Assembly: GCA_002633005.1 (NCBI GenBank)
Contig: NMRA01000384.1
Coordinates: 15,992 to 79,991, forward strand
Source: Phoronis australis
Taxonomy: Eukaryota > Phoronida > Phoronidae
Length of the DNA: 64,000 nt
Reading direction: 5' to 3'
Below the pieces are notes generated by a model. It saw nothing but the letters and a program-made list of their open reading frames with translations, was not told where the DNA came from and ran no database searches. The position numbers and the translations under genes are program-made. Shown here piece by piece: positions 50,501-56,500 of this stretch (positions within the stretch are counted from its first letter, which is position 1; every line of letters begins with the position of its first letter).

Positions 50501-53500
50501 CGAACACCAGTGTAGAGTTTGGAGGCACTCGGCTGCCCGCGCCTTGAGCACCGTACGCCAGTGAGGGAGGGATGATCAGAATACGGCGGCCATTCTTTCG
50601 CATTCCCAGCATGCCCTCATCCCATCCCTGTGAGAAGACAATACTGAATTACAAAAACACCAACACCACGATAAGAAAAACTGACGTTTAATACATCCAA
50701 GCTGCTGCTCCACTTATACTGCACAAAAATAATTGCCAAAATGGTCACTTCCGTTTTTCAAAGCTTGGTTATCTTTTTACAAAAACCATGGGAGTTTTAG
50801 AAAATTAATGTTCTTTTATGACACTTAACAACACTACAATCCATTGTAGTAATAGTCCAAAATGTTCTTGATCTTTTTGTGGAGAAATTTCACAAAATAG
50901 AATTTCACTTGTCGGCCATGTTGCATGCTAAATAAGTGAAAAATTACCATAACATGTGAAATGTCTTCGTTACTCGAAACAAAAAGTCGTTCTTATGCAA
51001 GACCCTTAGAAATATGTCCAAATTTGGTCAACTTTGTTACACCATACCTCAGAAACGGCAAATCCGATTCACGTGAAATTTTCACTGTTCTCTAAAGCAC
51101 CGTTAGGAATTGCTTTCAAAATGTACCGGTTTTCCATACAAAAATAGGACTTTTATAGTTTTCATGAAATCGCATTAGTTGTACAAAATGAAAATGACAT
51201 GATTTAGAAAACTGTAACAGCATTTTTGTGACACCATCTTGAACATCAAGTGAAATTTAGTCAAAGATATGCTAATGATGCCCTTTCTTTCTTTTTCCGT
51301 AAATTTTAATATAGACATGGTCACGTGACCCATTTAATAGCAGACTGGTATAAAGTAAAAATCCAATTCTACAATCTTTCTACTTTCCGAAAATACTAAT
51401 ATACTTCTTCCAAGTTAAAATTTATAGTTTTGTGTACATTTGGCTTAATTGACACGGTCCTAAACAACCGTGAAAAAACGCTTTTAAGCATTTTAATGTA
51501 TTTTAAAAAATGCTTTGGTCACATATCAGGTAATGCTCAGGCAATCCTGCCGATGAATTATATGCCAAAGCCTAGCAATTTTTTATGGCACCGATTGCAT
51601 CGAAAGTGAATTTTGACAATGCCACCTTGCCGGCGTTTCCGATCATCTCCCAACTGTTGGCCGACATGACAATTCCCTGCTTCAAACTCGTCTAGTGACG
51701 TCAGAAGGCCCATGTGACCCACCCACTACTTCAATACAGGTATTAACACTACAGGAATGGTGTCAACACATCTCCAAAGGACTGACTAGTCCAGCCAGAT
51801 TGATGGCTTTTTGTGCCCATCTTACTTGATCGATACTACGAATAATCAAATTGGTTGCAAAAGTCTTCTCTATGATGGTATTTAAAGGTTAAACACACAT
51901 TGTGTAAAAGTAACGTGATTTTACAACTTGCGCTTCACGAAGTAAAAAGGAAAGCATATCAGAATCAAAATTATTTCGCGAAAAGGTTTACTATATAACA
52001 AGATGCCTATCGCCGTAAATGGCTCATTACAAAACATTATCAAATTTCTAACATTATCAACTACTTAAAGCTATTACTTTGAAGTGAGTAAAGAGCAGAT
52101 AGCGTTTGGTAAGTTGGACATCCAACTTACCTTGATAACCTTTCCTTTGCCCACTTTGAAACGGAATAACTTGTCTGCTTCAACATTGGAATCAAAAACC
52201 TGAAAAATTAAAAATCTGACACCAAATGCTAAATACTACAATAACTGAATTGGCACAATTTTAAGAAATTGGTGAAATCCTTTCAAACAAGCAATGATAG
52301 TCGCAATTGTTCTTCGTCACCACTTTTTGCATTTAAATCCAAGCTTGTCTAAATACATTGCAGTCTCAGCAACAACTGCTCTGTAAACACGAATAATATT
52401 GACCTAGCTTGGTTACTTTCTAATACTGAGGGCTTGCATGATAGATTTTTGCCTGAGTGGTAGTTGCCAGTAATGACTGAAACCATGGTCGTTAGTGAGA
52501 TTTAGTCAATTGCTGCGTTTCTAAGATAAAACTGGTCCTGTTGGAGTCGCCTTTCACATGAGTAAGACCTCTGTAGATTTTGTCACACTGCATACCAGCA
52601 ATTACTTTTAGCCTATAGGTGATATCTTGTCCAGTTTGCCTCTCACACCAGGGACCTCTGTAGGAGTTTTGCTACACTATATTTTGGACTATAGGTGGTC
52701 CCTTGGTTCCTCCAGCAACATTCACACCAAGGACCTCTAAAGGAATTTTGCTGCACTACATACCTGACCCAGAGTGTTGTTAGTAAGCAGCCACCCAGTG
52801 TACTTGACCTCAGCTGAGTCACCGACTTCCAGAGCTCCGCCCTCTCCCAGAAGGGTGTCTTGACTGACAACTGCATTCAACGAGGGACCAGCACTGTTTG
52901 CCTTCGCCAGAGCCACCTGGTGAATGATTAAGACACCCGATTTGAATTTATTTTTCCCATTTATTAAAAACCAGTGTCTGCTAATTCAATAAGTAGTATC
53001 CAGCTAACATCGATGAAATCTGTTTTAAATTTTACGGAATTTGACAAAAAGTTTGCCTTTTTCCCCCAAATTAATGTCAGTTGTTTTCTCTGCAGTCATA
53101 TCTTACTGTATCATAACAGAAATAGATTTCTATTTTGGTTATTTTTAGCTTTAAATCTTCTAAACAACATACTGGGTCATGTTGGAACTTCAAGTGACAG
53201 TATCTTTTTTCTAAGTTGCAACTCAACAATAACTTTTCCAAATTACATGCTTCCTTGACCAAATGGATTGCTTGTAATATGTCATTTCCACTGTCAAATC
53301 AACCATTTTACCTGCTTGGCAAATTCCATTCCAGTCTCGGGCTTCTCAAACATGACTGACCAGCTCTGACGGGCATCGTCATAGAAACTGCCATAGTTGT
53401 TGGCTTGGATCTAAATAGAACATTAGAAACAAACATGATGGTGACTTAGATCTGCCTACATCACCACAGAAACGATGGTTTTTGGCTTCATGGATCTTAA

Positions 53501-56500
53501 CACAACATTGCTGCACCATAGAATGGGTTTAAATCTAAACAAAACAATGTTATTCATAGAAACTATGTCACTGATAATAGTTGACTCCTATCTGAACACA
53601 AAATCAACACAGAAACCCTGATGGCAACACACAGAACTTACCATCAGTTGTAAGCAAGTTTAACAGTGTTGAAATCAATGAAATGTACGTCAAAATACAG
53701 GCGTTCAGCAAAGATTCAACTTGTATGCATTTGACCTCAAGTCTTATTGTACGGAAAAATTTAACTTAGGGAAAAGGTAACAACCTAACCTATTGTTAAG
53801 TGTTCCTGTGACTATTTGTTAGAGCTCACAAGTCACAACAAACAAATTCATCTATCACAAGCTCCGCCCCCTTGTGAAAAGTGGACAAACAATAAGTTTT
53901 ACCCGGCAATGTGTTGTTTGTCGGGTAAAATGGCAGCTTGGAAACGAAGGTGTGTCAAGAATGGTCGTTCTGATTGGTCAGTTACGCCGTCACTCAAAAT
54001 CCTGGCGATAGGTCAATAATGTACACCGTCACTAAAGCCCAGTGGAACTACTTTCATCAACGGGTATCAAAGGTTTTTTAACTAAGTCCTTTTTGGCTAA
54101 TATTTATTGTATTTCATTGGAAAAAAAATTCCAAAATGATTTTTCAGAAGTCAAAACAGATAAAAAAATCACAAATGTTCTTACACGACAGTCTAGATTA
54201 TTTCAGCCAGTGGTTTATCACTGGAAGTCATCACTAATGCAGTAATAGCCCAGCTCCACACAAAATAAGTTAGATCATTGTTCCTGACGTAGAACAGTTC
54301 TGTCTACCGCCAGCTGTGTCTGTTGACAACATACACACGACCACAGTATGGGCCAAGTTTCTAATATTGGTGTGAACTTACAGAGAAGGTAAATTTCGTG
54401 TTAACATACGGAGAAAGTGAATGTTGGTGTTAACTTACAGAGAAGATGTTTAAACTTATCGAGAAAGTAATTGGTTTTAACTTATGGAGAAGGCAAGTGT
54501 TGGTGTGAATTTACAGAGAAAGTAAATGTTGGTGTGGACTTACGGAGAAGGCAAATGATGGTGTTATCTTGGCATTGGTCACTTGTTGCTGTTTGCTGAC
54601 GTACAGCAGAATCTTGTACTAGAAAGGTAAAAGTACAATAGGCAGAGCTATTACCAATTTATCTGTAATCAAAAATTATAACAGACTACTACTATCATTA
54701 TTATTTATGTTACCCACAAACAGCACTTGACAAGATAACATTCAGCAAGAGAGAAGAACAACGTAAATTAAATAACACTTCATTTCAACAAAAATAACGT
54801 CTTTCGGTAACTCTCTAAGAAAATTGTAGAAACTGAAGTTCACTATAACGAAATGAACTTGACGTATACAGTACAGTTGGCTTGGTACTTTGGAATGTAA
54901 GCGAGTGAATATGGACAACCAGCCGCATTGCAATGTTGTTTGACTGTAACTCACCTATGTGCTAAGCGCTCTAAAACTATTACAATAAAAGCTGAATTTC
55001 GGTGATGCTTAGAAGTCAATATTAAATTCTCGTCCGGAGTGCTTTGGGTTTAAAAACACTTTCTACCCTCATCCAACTATGAATTACTACAAAATGAGCC
55101 GGAAACTCAAGTCCCATTCAATATGTATACATGTGTTACTCTTGAATTCGCAATTTTAGGGTTGGCAAACCTCAATAACTGCTGAAAGGTTTTATCAAGT
55201 CGCTGACAATTTCAAAGTTTTTGTAGGAAAGTGAGTAGAGTCATAGCATGGAATATACCGAGACAGGTTTTATGAGAGTAAAAGGCCCAATTCGATTTTT
55301 GTTTCTCGCCAGATGAAAGGGGTGAAATGCAGATTGGATAACACACTTATAGTACAATAAGAGAAATTTATTTAACGTTAAGTCCACTGAAACCAAATTG
55401 TGTTATTCATAACTTAAACTTCCTTGTCCTAGCTATGAACTGAAACGAACCTTAGAACACAAAGAATACTCTCAAATACTTTGAACAGTCTAGTGATATC
55501 ATTTTCTGACAAAAATCATCAAATAAAGACCCGTATAGCAAATAGCAATTTACTGACTACAAAGCTTAGAAAAATTTAGTCTTACATCAAGAGTTGAGTG
55601 TGTAGATAATATGGCTGCTCCAACTTTTCCTTGACTGGTATGCTGGTTATCCACACTGGAATGCATAAACAATGGTCAGCTGACAATTGATCTTATGGGA
55701 GACTTAAAATATGCTAGACCAGAATAGGTAAAAATGTTTGGCTTGGCCAGTACAAGTTTTGAAGAAAATACAAATGTTACAACCGTGGTTAACTTTCTGT
55801 TCATATCCAGGTAACATTCACTTTCAGGGGTACTGCATTTTGAGAACCATTTTTCTCCACTGAATAACAGGTATCAAACTGGTTCTCTAATTCTGGGGAC
55901 TGCTGTAAGTGACTGCCCATCCCTGGCTTAATAGGATCAAGTATACGCGCCTGAAGTCGCAGGACCAGCAATGGGTACGGTAAAAAATATTCAGTTTGGG
56001 ACACCAAAATTCAAGTTGAAATTAAATTTGCTCGATTCTGAAGATTAGAACATGGCTGACTTTACTTTCATCATATATCCTTACACGGATCCGAATTGAC
56101 ACGAGCGGAATTCCGAGAATCAGAATGAGAATTCACTAAGTAACTGACATTTGGTATTTAAAAATGGATAACTGGTTCTCAAACTTTGTAATGTCGAGCT
56201 CAGTATAATGAATTATAGCCCAGTTATGGGCAGTAATCCCTCCACACTCTCACAGGTAGCAAGAAAAATGATGCAATGTACTTACTATTTATATGCGTGC
56301 ACAGCTGTGGCGTAGGTGACTACTGGAGCTGCTGCCCCCTGTTGAGCTGGAGAAGCTTCTAAAAAGAGAGGAATGATATTTTAAACATATCATTTCTAGG
56401 ATTGAATCAGGCTTAAAATTACCGGATAATTAAGGCAAAGAAACTTTCAGTCTCTTCAGTGAAGTGCTTTTGTCTTACGTTTTGCGTCAAGCTAAAAGAG

